Assembly: GCA_002254895.1 (NCBI GenBank) | Contig: NJDF01000017.1 | Span: 1 to 5,236 of the forward strand | Source: Thermoprotei archaeon ex4572_64 | GTDB taxonomy: Archaea > Thermoproteota > Thermoprotei > Thermoproteales > Thermocladiaceae | Direction of reading: 5' to 3' | Length of the DNA: 5,236 nt | Shown: one piece after another, positions 1-5,236 of the stretch | How positions within the stretch are numbered: position 1 is the stretch's first letter | How the letters are laid out: every line of letters begins with the position of its first letter | Program-made: the position numbers and the translations under genes | Notes under the pieces: generated by a model | Database searches by the model: none | What the model was told of the DNA's origin: nothing | Seen by the model: the letters and a program-made list of their open reading frames with translations, nothing else

Positions 1-589
1 TAATCCTATTAAGTATTGCTGCTTCTCTAATCCAGTGTTTTCTAAAATCTTTATTTAAGAAATGGTATATGTAGAAGAGTATTACTAAACCAATATATGG
101 TATTAATGGTAGTAGTGCCCAAAGTATGGGATTTCTTTCTCTAAAATCTACATGCCATTCCTTCAACTCCCTATCGAGCATTAACGCATCTATTGACAAG
201 TCTAGACCTCTCTTCTTACCAAGCTCATACATGAAATCTTTGACATAAGTATAGAGTATGTATGTTCTGCCTATATGATCATTTCTCCTCTTAATCCACT
301 TGTAGAGGACGTATATGTTGATAACTGCACCAGTAATGTATAAGATTATGAATAGTGCTATTAAGACTTCCTGTACTGCTTCTTCCATAACAATTTCTTG
401 AAGAATAACTTCATACTCATACTCATAGGTAGATATCGTGTAAGTTAGTGACAGTATCATTATGATTGTACTTGTAATTATTAGTAGTATTGGAATGTAT
501 GGTAGTATTATGGGCATCTTATAGTCAGTTTCTAATCTCTTCATAATGTACGTCTTAATGTGTTCAAAAAGAACATACTCAGCAGTCAT
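1..589 (-). CDS. Membrane protein of unknown function (partial, C-terminus beyond left edge)
   Basis: I do not recognise this protein. The minus strand is open from an ATG at 589 to the window edge, giving 196 codons without a stop. Three hydrophobic stretches are visible: residues about 26-50, 73-97 and 153-178. The loop between the first two (about 52-70) is strongly acidic and includes the repeat YEYEYE. The stretch after the second helix is basic (KWIKRR, about 97-102) and is followed by a charged soluble segment of about 50 residues. By the positive-inside rule the N-terminus and this segment should be cytoplasmic and the acidic loop outside. The third segment contains two prolines (PLIP, 161-164) and is followed by NKDFRKHW, a charged exit from the membrane. 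An in-frame TTG at 622 would add 11 residues (HKLELYLKNV after the start); TAG at 626-628 closes the frame above it. I chose ATG 589 because a TATA-like sequence lies 26 nt upstream, but the longer form is possible. It is divergent from rps8. Reading frame is secure; function is unknown. Confidence 0.85.
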   Translation of the reverse strand, partial: MTAEYVLFEHIKTYIMKRLETDYKMPIILPYIPILLIITSTIIMILSLTYTISTYEYEYEVILQEIVMEEAVQEVLIALFIILYITGAVINIYVLYKWIKRRNDHIGRTYILYTYVKDFMYELGKKRGLDLSIDALMLDRELKEWHVDFRERNPILWALLPLIPYIGLVILFYIYHFLNKDFRKHWIREAAILNRI

Positions 590-610
590 TACGTTTTTTA
601 GATAAAGTTC

Positions 611-619
611 TAATTTATG
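611..619 (-). promoter_or_regulatory. Putative TATA box of the leftward membrane protein gene
   Basis: The minus strand reads CATAAATTA, centred near 615, which is 26 nt upstream of the ATG at 589. Archaeal TATA boxes sit about 26-27 nt before the transcription start, so the mRNA would begin at or next to the start codon. No Shine-Dalgarno sequence precedes the ATG, which fits a leaderless message. The match is modest, and the palindromic box at 643-650 could serve a longer transcript instead. Confidence 0.4.
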
Positions 620-633
620 CAATACCTAGTCTT

Positions 634-650
634 AAAGTAGGATTTATAAA
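634..650 (+). promoter_or_regulatory. rps8 promoter: BRE-like purine stretch plus palindromic TATA box
   Basis: TTTATAAA at 643-650 is a strong archaeal TATA box, preceded by the purine-rich AAAGTAGGA (634-642) in the position of the TFB recognition element. Its centre lies 25-26 nt upstream of the ATG at 672, so transcription should start at that ATG and give a leaderless message. The box is a perfect palindrome. On the other strand it would place a start near 620-622, where an in-frame TTG of the leftward gene lies. It could therefore act in both directions. Confidence 0.7.
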
Positions 651-671
651 GAGACAAACAGCATGTGCATC

Positions 672-1064
672 ATGGTTCTACTTGACGTACTTGCCAATGC
701 TTTAGTAATGATTAAGAATGCGGAAAGTAGAGGTCATAGACAAGTCATTATTTGGCCTGTATCTAAACTTGTTGGTAATGTTTTAAGAGTAATGCAGAAA
801 CATGGATATATTGGCGAAATTGAGTATATTGATGATGGTAGAGGTGGTAAGTTTATTGTTCAACTCTTAGGCAAAATTAATGATGTAGGTGCTATTAAAC
901 CAAGATTTCCAGTGAAGTATAAAGACATACCTAAATGGGAAGAAAAGTACTTACCAGCAAGACAAGTTGGAATTCTAATACTATCCACATCTAGAGGCGT
1001 GTTGTCTCATGTAGAGGCAAAAGAGCAGAAAATTGGTGGTGTTCTTCTAGCATACGTGTACTAG
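672..1064 (+). CDS. rps8: 30S ribosomal protein S8 (uS8), archaeal type
   Basis: This is small-subunit ribosomal protein S8, a primary 16S rRNA binder that attaches to the central domain (helix 21 region) early in 30S assembly. The protein has 130 residues, the normal archaeal length. The N-terminal half carries the conserved run [19 protein letters not shown] (31-49) and [10 protein letters not shown] (51-60). The C-terminal half carries the S8 signature STSRGV (105-110) followed by SH (112-113), and it ends in the typical GGVLLAYVY. An ATG at 663 would add three residues (MCI). I prefer 672 because it yields the usual MVLLD start and matches transcription initiation predicted from the TATA box at 643-650, with no Shine-Dalgarno. 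The gene stands alone. In most archaea S8 lies between the genes for S14 and L6 in the large ribosomal protein cluster, whereas here its neighbours are a divergent membrane protein gene and convergent leuS. No key residue appears missing. Identification is very secure. Confidence 0.97.
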   Translation: MVLLDVLANALVMIKNAESRGHRQVIIWPVSKLVGNVLRVMQKHGYIGEIEYIDDGRGGKFIVQLLGKINDVGAIKPRFPVKYKDIPKWEEKYLPARQVGILILSTSRGVLSHVEAKEQKIGGVLLAYVY

Positions 1065-1073
1065 CTCTATTCA

Positions 1074-4000
1074 CTACTCTACTAAGTATATTCCTGGCCT
1101 TCCTGGCAATGCTATCTTAGCTTTACCTTTAGGATCGTAAGTCGGGTTTGTAGCCTCTTGAACTATTACTTCCTCAACATTAACTTTATGAGCTATGTAT
1201 TTTGAGAAGTTCTTAAATACTTTTAACTCTACATCTCTTCTTGGAATTCTCCTAGGTATTGTACCATCGATGTACTTCTTAACAAGTTCAGGAACTCTAC
1301 TAGCAAAGCTCTTATACTTACTTACTAGAGTCTTAATAATGTTTCTAACATCTTCACCCTTATCTATAAGTCTAGATATTTCATTAACGATATCATACAT
1401 CTCTATAGAAGGACCGACGTATAGATGAATAGTACTTATCTTTTTATGCTTAACTTTCATAATTTCTCTAATATCCTCAATTGTTCTCTCAAGAATTTCA
1501 AAAGCAAGCTCAAGCTCATCATCTATAAATTCTTCGTCAATTTTTGGCCATCTCTCTAAAGATATATATGTCTTATTGCCCATTCTGTGCCAAAGCTCCT
1601 CACATACATGCGGTATCACTGGTTGTAGTATTCTTAACCATTTGTCAAGTACGTACCATAGTGTGAACTTGGCTTCCTCACTAGATGTCTGTAAAATCTT
1701 GATCATTTCTAGATAATTCTCAACGTAAGTTAATAATTCAAAGAAAGCCTTAACAACATATACTCTCAGATTCATATTGTCTATAAGTTCAGGTATTTCC
1801 TTAACTATTCTATTAATCTTTGAGAGTAGTAACTTACTTTCAATAGACAATTCTTCAGGAATTCTCTCATACTTACCTATGTTAATTATCTGGTTAGCAA
1901 TACTCCAAAATCTTTGAAGTCTTAAGGCTGTTTTTGAAACTTCTTCATCCCTCCAGTCAAGTACTGATTCAAGATCTGCAGCATACGCTATGTATAGTCT
2001 AAACAAGTCTGCACTATATTTTCTTGGAACATCAACTAGAGGTAGCACGTTACCTAGAGATCTACTCATTTTCATACCTTCTCTAATGACGTACTCGTTA
2101 AGAGTTATTGCTCTTGGCCAGTATTTTTCAGGAAATATACCTACATGATGCCATATGAAGAAGCTTAAATGATTAGTAATTAAGTCTACACCACTATGTC
2201 TTTGATCTACAGGGTACCAGTAGTTAAATTCTCTTCTAATATCTTCAAGAATTTCAGAAGCAATACCTAACTTTTCAGCAACATTCTTAACATCACCTTC
2301 ACCTAAAAAGATGTAATCAAAGAAACTTAACAACTTATTAACAGCATCAAAATCTGCACCTCTACTCTCAATAATTCTATTCTTGAGCTTCTTTAATATC
2401 TTATCTAGTTCATATGTTCTCAATTTTTTAACTATAGTGTAGAAGGCCATGTATATTGTGGAGTCACTTAAAGATTCAATTATCCATTCAGGATCCCACG
2501 GTAATCTAGTACCTATACCTCTCTTTCTAGCGCAGGGTCTGTATGCAAGCCATTGAAAAGTTGTTTCGAAGAGTTTTCTATATCTTTCAGGTATTATCTT
2601 CACCTTACCAAGCCAATCAAACGCTATTTTTCTCCAAGCACTATTACTATAATCTATGAACCATTGATCTTTAATTATGGCAACAATAACTCTATTACCC
2701 GCTCTAGTGTATATTCTTCTAGGTTCAGTCTCGTACATTTTATCAAGAGCGTTAATCTCCACTAACTTCTCAATTGTTTTTATTCTTGCATCTTCAACTT
2801 TAAGACCTGGAAATAACGTGTTACTCTTCATAACGCCATTATAAAATTCTTCCCTATAGATGATCTTCGTAGCCTCATTTAGCTTATCATAATCTCTCTG
2901 AGACTTTATTCTCAACTTCTCAATAATGTCTTTAGCAGGATATTCACTAAATCCTTTAACTTCAATGACGCCTATAGGTTCAATATTCTTAACAATACTT
3001 GAAATACCATATCTCTCAAGTAGCTCCTCATTCTTCTTTAAATCAATTAACGCTATGTAGTCGTAAGGTGCGTGTGCAGGAACGCTATACACTACGCCTG
3101 TGGCTGTATCGTCATCAACAAAATCTGCAGGTAGTATAGGTACCTTTCTATTAGTTAATGGTGATATTACAAATTTACCAATAAGGTCTTCACCCCTCAT
3201 TCTATTAAGAATTTCAACTTTCTTATCTTGGTACTTCAGCTTTTCAACACACTTCTCAGAAACAATCCACTTCTCACCATTAATTAGAGCAATTACATAT
3301 GTAGCTTCAGGTTTGATCCACACATTAGTTACTCCATATATAGTTTCTGGTCTAAGTGTTGCAGCTACTAGATACTTATCATCACCTTCAATTCCAAACT
3401 TAATAAGGTTAAACTCTAGGATGCTTATGGATAACTCATCTCCACCTTTAATATCATGCTCACCTACAGCTTGATCTTCAATGGGTGAGTAGAGTATTGC
3501 GTGTGAACCTTGCTTAATGTATCCTTTCTCTCTCAACTTGTAGTATTGCCATATAATGAAGGCGTTGTAGTCTGCATCTCCTGTTGTGAATTGTCTTGTG
3601 AAGTCCATGGATAGACCTATAGATCTAAAATCTCTCTCAACAACTGATGAGAAGAAACTCACAATATTCCAGCTATCGCTAAATGTTTTCACAATTTCAC
3701 TAACTTTATTCTCATCATCCATGTATAGCTTGACGTACCATTTATATAGACTTACAGTATCCTCATCACCCTTACTAATTCTATCAGCTACTGACTGTAT
3801 AGGTGTTCCAGTTATGTGCCATGCCACAGGGAAGAGTACGTTATATCCCATCATTCTTCTAAATCTAGCAATAATATCGGCAATTGTGAACGTTCTGCCA
3901 TGACCAATATGTAGAGGACCTGAAACGTATGGATAAGGTACTGTTATGAAGAATTTAGGTTTCTCAGAATCAACATCAGCATTGAACACCCCCTTACTAT

Positions 4001-4076
4001 ACCACTCATCTTGCCACTTCCTTTCAATACTTCTTAACTCTTCTAGAAAATTCTCTAAGATATCTACACGTTTCAC
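1074..4076 (-). CDS. leuS: Leucyl-tRNA synthetase, archaeal/eukaryotic (cytosolic) type
   Basis: This class Ia synthetase charges tRNA-Leu with leucine using ATP in the cytoplasm. It has 1000 residues, slightly longer than the roughly 930-970 usual in archaea. The Rossmann catalytic core begins with the HIGH motif (HIGH, 56-59) in PYPYVSGPLHIGHGR. The inserted CP1 editing domain (about 195-455) shows the TLRPETIYGVTN stretch (240-251) and HAPYD with the conserved aspartate D339, so removal of mischarged amino acids looks intact. The core resumes with DQWFIDY (470-476), CARK (515-518) and WDPEWIIESLSDSTIYMAFY (527-546). The second ATP signature is KMSRS (669-673), with arginine in place of the common second lysine. 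A helical anticodon-binding region (about 700-850) and the archaeal C-terminal extension with NPTYDPKGK (977-985) follow. A lysine-rich stretch at about 550-585 looks longer than in the homologues I remember. The start is GTG: it is the first start after an in-frame TAA, no ATG/GTG/TTG follows soon, and W21 fits the conserved N-terminus. No Shine-Dalgarno precedes it. Confidence 0.97.
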   Translation of the reverse strand: MKRVDILENFLEELRSIERKWQDEWYSKGVFNADVDSEKPKFFITVPYPYVSGPLHIGHGRTFTIADIIARFRRMMGYNVLFPVAWHITGTPIQSVADRISKGDEDTVSLYKWYVKLYMDDENKVSEIVKTFSDSWNIVSFFSSVVERDFRSIGLSMDFTRQFTTGDADYNAFIIWQYYKLREKGYIKQGSHAILYSPIEDQAVGEHDIKGGDELSISILEFNLIKFGIEGDDKYLVAATLRPETIYGVTNVWIKPEATYVIALINGEKWIVSEKCVEKLKYQDKKVEILNRMRGEDLIGKFVISPLTNRKVPILPADFVDDDTATGVVYSVPAHAPYDYIALIDLKKNEELLERYGISSIVKNIEPIGVIEVKGFSEYPAKDIIEKLRIKSQRDYDKLNEATKIIYREEFYNGVMKSNTLFPGLKVEDARIKTIEKLVEINALDKMYETEPRRIYTRAGNRVIVAIIKDQWFIDYSNSAWRKIAFDWLGKVKIIPERYRKLFETTFQWLAYRPCARKRGIGTRLPWDPEWIIESLSDSTIYMAFYTIVKKLRTYELDKILKKLKNRIIESRGADFDAVNKLLSFFDYIFLGEGDVKNVAEKLGIASEILEDIRREFNYWYPVDQRHSGVDLITNHLSFFIWHHVGIFPEKYWPRAITLNEYVIREGMKMSRSLGNVLPLVDVPRKYSADLFRLYIAYAADLESVLDWRDEEVSKTALRLQRFWSIANQIINIGKYERIPEELSIESKLLLSKINRIVKEIPELIDNMNLRVYVVKAFFELLTYVENYLEMIKILQTSSEEAKFTLWYVLDKWLRILQPVIPHVCEELWHRMGNKTYISLERWPKIDEEFIDDELELAFEILERTIEDIREIMKVKHKKISTIHLYVGPSIEMYDIVNEISRLIDKGEDVRNIIKTLVSKYKSFASRVPELVKKYIDGTIPRRIPRRDVELKVFKNFSKYIAHKVNVEEVIVQEATNPTYDPKGKAKIALPGRPGIYLVE

Positions 4077-4097
4077 ATTGAGAAGAGTTTAATCATC

Positions 4098-4107
4098 TTT
4101 TAAAATA
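4098..4107 (-). promoter_or_regulatory. Putative TATA box of leuS in the 33 nt gap after the upstream gene
   Basis: The minus strand reads TATTTTAAAA, centred 26-27 nt upstream of the leuS GTG at 4076. This spacing predicts transcription starting at the GTG and a leaderless message. The sequence begins three bases after the stop codon of the membrane protein gene (4110-4112). leuS therefore probably has its own promoter even though the genes upstream run the same way. The T run (4102-4105) could also weakly terminate the upstream transcript. The AT-rich background makes chance matches easy; the exact spacing and the missing Shine-Dalgarno are the main support. Confidence 0.5.
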
Positions 4108-4109
4108 TT

Positions 4110-4490
4110 TTACTCCACATTTCTTCTCATTCTCATCTCAACACGTCGTTTAAGATAGTCGTGAATGATTTTGAGACTAATGATGGTGTATGATATTGAG
4201 GCAACCAATCCAAACATCTCAGGTAAATACCACATAATAGTTGAGCAAAAGTACACCATAGTTCTGAGACTTTGATAAACCAGTAACCAGTATATGATTG
4301 GGCCTAAGAGTGGTATAAAGCCTATAATCGACGCTATGTTAAGGTAGAGACCGTACTTTAAACCTAGAAGTACATCATTACAAATACTTAAGGAAGTTAG
4401 AATTGATGATAAGAAGATGAGTGAGGGGTAGAAAAGCCATATGAGTGATAACTTTCTTAACCTTCTTCTTAACTCTTCAATACTTTCCAT
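4110..4490 (-). CDS. Small polytopic membrane protein of unknown function
   Basis: I do not recognise a family. The protein has 126 residues from ATG 4490. A charged N-terminal segment (ESIEELRRRLRK, 2-13) is followed by hydrophobic stretches at about 14-35, 45-73, 77-90 and 91-111, consistent with about four membrane segments. The C-terminal tail is strongly basic (KRRVEMRMRR, 114-123). Both termini carry positive charge, so both are probably cytoplasmic, in line with an even number of helices. The second stretch contains GFIPLLGP (57-64), a likely kink or hairpin. A GTG at 4508 in the same frame would add six residues (MWRVKV), but I prefer ATG 4490 because GGAGGG at 4499-4504 lies 8 nt before it. 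The gene starts 4 nt after the stop of the upstream gene, so the two are probably translated from one message. leuS starts 33 nt downstream. No transport, catalytic or metal-binding motif is visible. Confidence 0.82.
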   Translation of the reverse strand: MESIEELRRRLRKLSLIWLFYPSLIFLSSILTSLSICNDVLLGLKYGLYLNIASIIGFIPLLGPIIYWLLVYQSLRTMVYFCSTIMWYLPEMFGLVASISYTIISLKIIHDYLKRRVEMRMRRNVE

Positions 4491-4494
4491 AACC

Positions 4495-5196
4495 TTAACC
4501 CTCCACACTTACATTACTTAAAAGTTCTTTCAACCTGTCTACATGTTGGTAAAGTACATCTCTAACTTTAATCAACGTTTCAACTATCTGATTGGGCATG
4601 TTTCCTAAATCGGTTTGTGAGAGAACATACATAGCACTTAAAGTTCTGATCTCCATCTTAGCTATAAGGTCTTCACCAACCTTAATTCTAACGTTGCCCG
4701 AAACTTTACGTTCAGTCAGTATGTTCATCTCAACTAATGCATTGCTGAAAGGTTCTTTAACGTAGTGAAGTGTTAGTGAGTGTGATATGTATGGTACGTA
4801 TAGCTTATCTGCTCTTAAAGTTAAACTCAATCTTCCCAATCTTACTGAGTCAAGAAAAGCTCTCCACAAACTCGCAACTCTATCTAGGTATCTTAAATGA
4901 TCATTAACTACCTTAATGATGTCGTCACTAAGCATTACGTCAAATTCTTTACCAAAAATTAGTGCTGTATGCTTTAGTAGACTGTTAAGTTCATCAATTA
5001 CATTCTTCAATTTTGATTCAATTCTCATTAAGATCTTTTGAGAGAAGTCATTATGTAATGTATATACGTACTCAGAGTACATACCGTTCTCGTCAGTACC
5101 TATTAGATATAGTGTTGAGTTTTTAATCATAAGTATAGCGTCAATAAGCTTCACATTATTAATTGAAATTTTTGTAATAGGAATTATGATCTCCAT
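4495..5196 (-). CDS. Uncharacterised soluble protein, first gene of a two-gene operon
   Basis: I do not recognise this protein. It has 233 residues from ATG 5196. No signal peptide or membrane helix is evident. The N-terminal part (about 1-45) reads as alternating beta strands (MEIIIPITKISI, then LYLIGTDENG). Residues about 50-120 are a long charged helical region (IESKLKNVIDELNSLLKHT and DHLRYLDRVASLWRAFLDSV). A second strand-rich part covers about 120-185, and a closing helix at about 200-228 (VETLIKVRDVLYQHVDRLKELL) may form a coiled coil. A TTG at 5205 would add three residues. I chose the ATG because a TATA-like sequence lies 26-27 nt upstream and there is no Shine-Dalgarno, which suggests a leaderless first gene. 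The end of the gene contains the Shine-Dalgarno of the membrane protein gene that follows, which suggests translational coupling and perhaps a physical partnership. No catalytic motif or cysteine-based metal site is visible. Coding status rests on the long open frame and the operon signals. Confidence 0.8.
   Translation of the reverse strand: MEIIIPITKISINNVKLIDAILMIKNSTLYLIGTDENGMYSEYVYTLHNDFSQKILMRIESKLKNVIDELNSLLKHTALIFGKEFDVMLSDDIIKVVNDHLRYLDRVASLWRAFLDSVRLGRLSLTLRADKLYVPYISHSLTLHYVKEPFSNALVEMNILTERKVSGNVRIKVGEDLIAKMEIRTLSAMYVLSQTDLGNMPNQIVETLIKVRDVLYQHVDRLKELLSNVSVEG
4499..4504 (-). promoter_or_regulatory. Shine-Dalgarno of the small membrane protein gene
   Basis: The minus strand reads GGAGGG within the last codons of the upstream gene, leaving 8 nt before the ATG at 4490. 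It matches the core complementary to the archaeal 16S rRNA 3' end (CCUCC). It decides the start in favour of ATG 4490 over the in-frame GTG at 4508, which overlaps the upstream gene. It is the only convincing Shine-Dalgarno at a gene start in the window, and it serves the only gene start that appears to be inside an operon. Confidence 0.75.
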
Positions 5197-5218
5197 AAGA
5201 TTCAATATTAATGGCTAA

Positions 5219-5226
5219 ATTTTTAA
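5219..5226 (-). promoter_or_regulatory. Putative TATA box of the two-gene operon
   Basis: The minus strand reads TTAAAAAT, centred 26-27 nt before ATG 5196, again predicting transcription from the start codon. The whole stretch 5214-5230 is AT-rich, so the exact box is uncertain. The TTG at 5205 would have a less well placed box (TTAATTAA, 5223-5230, about 21-22 nt upstream). Confidence 0.4.
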
Positions 5227-5236
5227 TTAACTCATC

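Noticed and set aside
663..671. Upstream ATG of rps8 at 663 giving an N-terminal MCI extension
   Set aside because: The TATA box at 643-650 would be only 16 nt from it, so transcription should start downstream of it. The shorter form has the standard archaeal S8 length and start.
1195..3903. Plus-strand open frames at 1195-1428, 2553-2765, 3100-3474 and 3586-3903
   Set aside because: All lie antisense to leuS, whose protein is clearly real across these stretches. Their translations are serine/leucine-rich with no domain, and no Shine-Dalgarno or placed TATA box was noted.
3640..4430. C-box-like TGATGA sequences (for example near 3645 and 4404) that could mark C/D box sRNAs
   Set aside because: They lie within coding sequence and lack the purine before the box. 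I saw no correctly spaced D and D'/C' boxes.
4495..4508. 14 nt overlap of the two unknown genes using GTG 4508
   Set aside because: The ATG at 4490 has a well spaced GGAGGG. The longer start would place the Shine-Dalgarno inside the gene, so the overlap is probably not real.
5211..5236. Possible plus-strand gene start at 5211 (MAKFLINS) running off the right edge
   Set aside because: Only eight codons are visible, with no Shine-Dalgarno; the sequence is AT-rich and the minus-strand promoter explains it as well. It cannot be judged without the next bases.
5197..5236. Minus-strand open frame entering from the right edge and overlapping the 233-residue gene
   Set aside because: One frame stays open from the edge for about 25 codons to a TAA inside the downstream gene, but its translation is low-complexity and the other two frames stop at once. 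It is too short to support a gene.

Overview
The window is archaeal. The evidence is an archaeal-type ribosomal protein S8 and a 1000-residue leucyl-tRNA synthetase of the archaeal/eukaryotic type. There are also TATA boxes about 26 nt upstream of start codons (leaderless transcription) and a GGAGG Shine-Dalgarno site only at an operon-internal start. Base composition is AT-rich, roughly one third G+C by eye. Leaderless first genes combined with Shine-Dalgarno internal genes suggest a thermophilic Thermoproteota (Crenarchaeota)-like lineage, but I cannot name the organism. As I remember family members, the middle of the S8 protein looks rather like the Thermococcales version, so the phylum stays open.

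Layout, left to right. Positions 1-589 (minus) hold the first 196 codons of a membrane protein of unknown function that runs off the left edge. Positions 590-671 are a divergent promoter region carrying a palindromic TATA box. Positions 672-1064 (plus) hold rps8, alone rather than in its usual ribosomal protein cluster. Nine bases separate its stop from the convergent leuS (1074-4076, minus), which fills most of the window and starts with GTG. Upstream of leuS on the same strand lie two unrecognised genes: a four-helix membrane protein (4110-4490) and, before it, a soluble protein of 233 residues (4495-5196). The last 40 bases (5197-5236) hold a likely promoter for that pair.

Working together: S8 and LeuRS both serve translation, but they are convergently transcribed and so not co-expressed from one promoter. 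The two unknown genes are tightly coupled, with a 4 nt gap and the second gene's Shine-Dalgarno inside the last codons of the first, so they are probably one operon. leuS follows 33 nt later and appears to have its own TATA box, so it can be made independently or by read-through.

I found no mobile element, CRISPR array, tRNA, rRNA, riboswitch or clear repeat. I do not think the window contains an obvious new defence or metabolic system. The most useful leads are the uncharacterised soluble/membrane pair, the stand-alone rps8, the shared palindromic TATA box, and the KMSRS variant in LeuRS.
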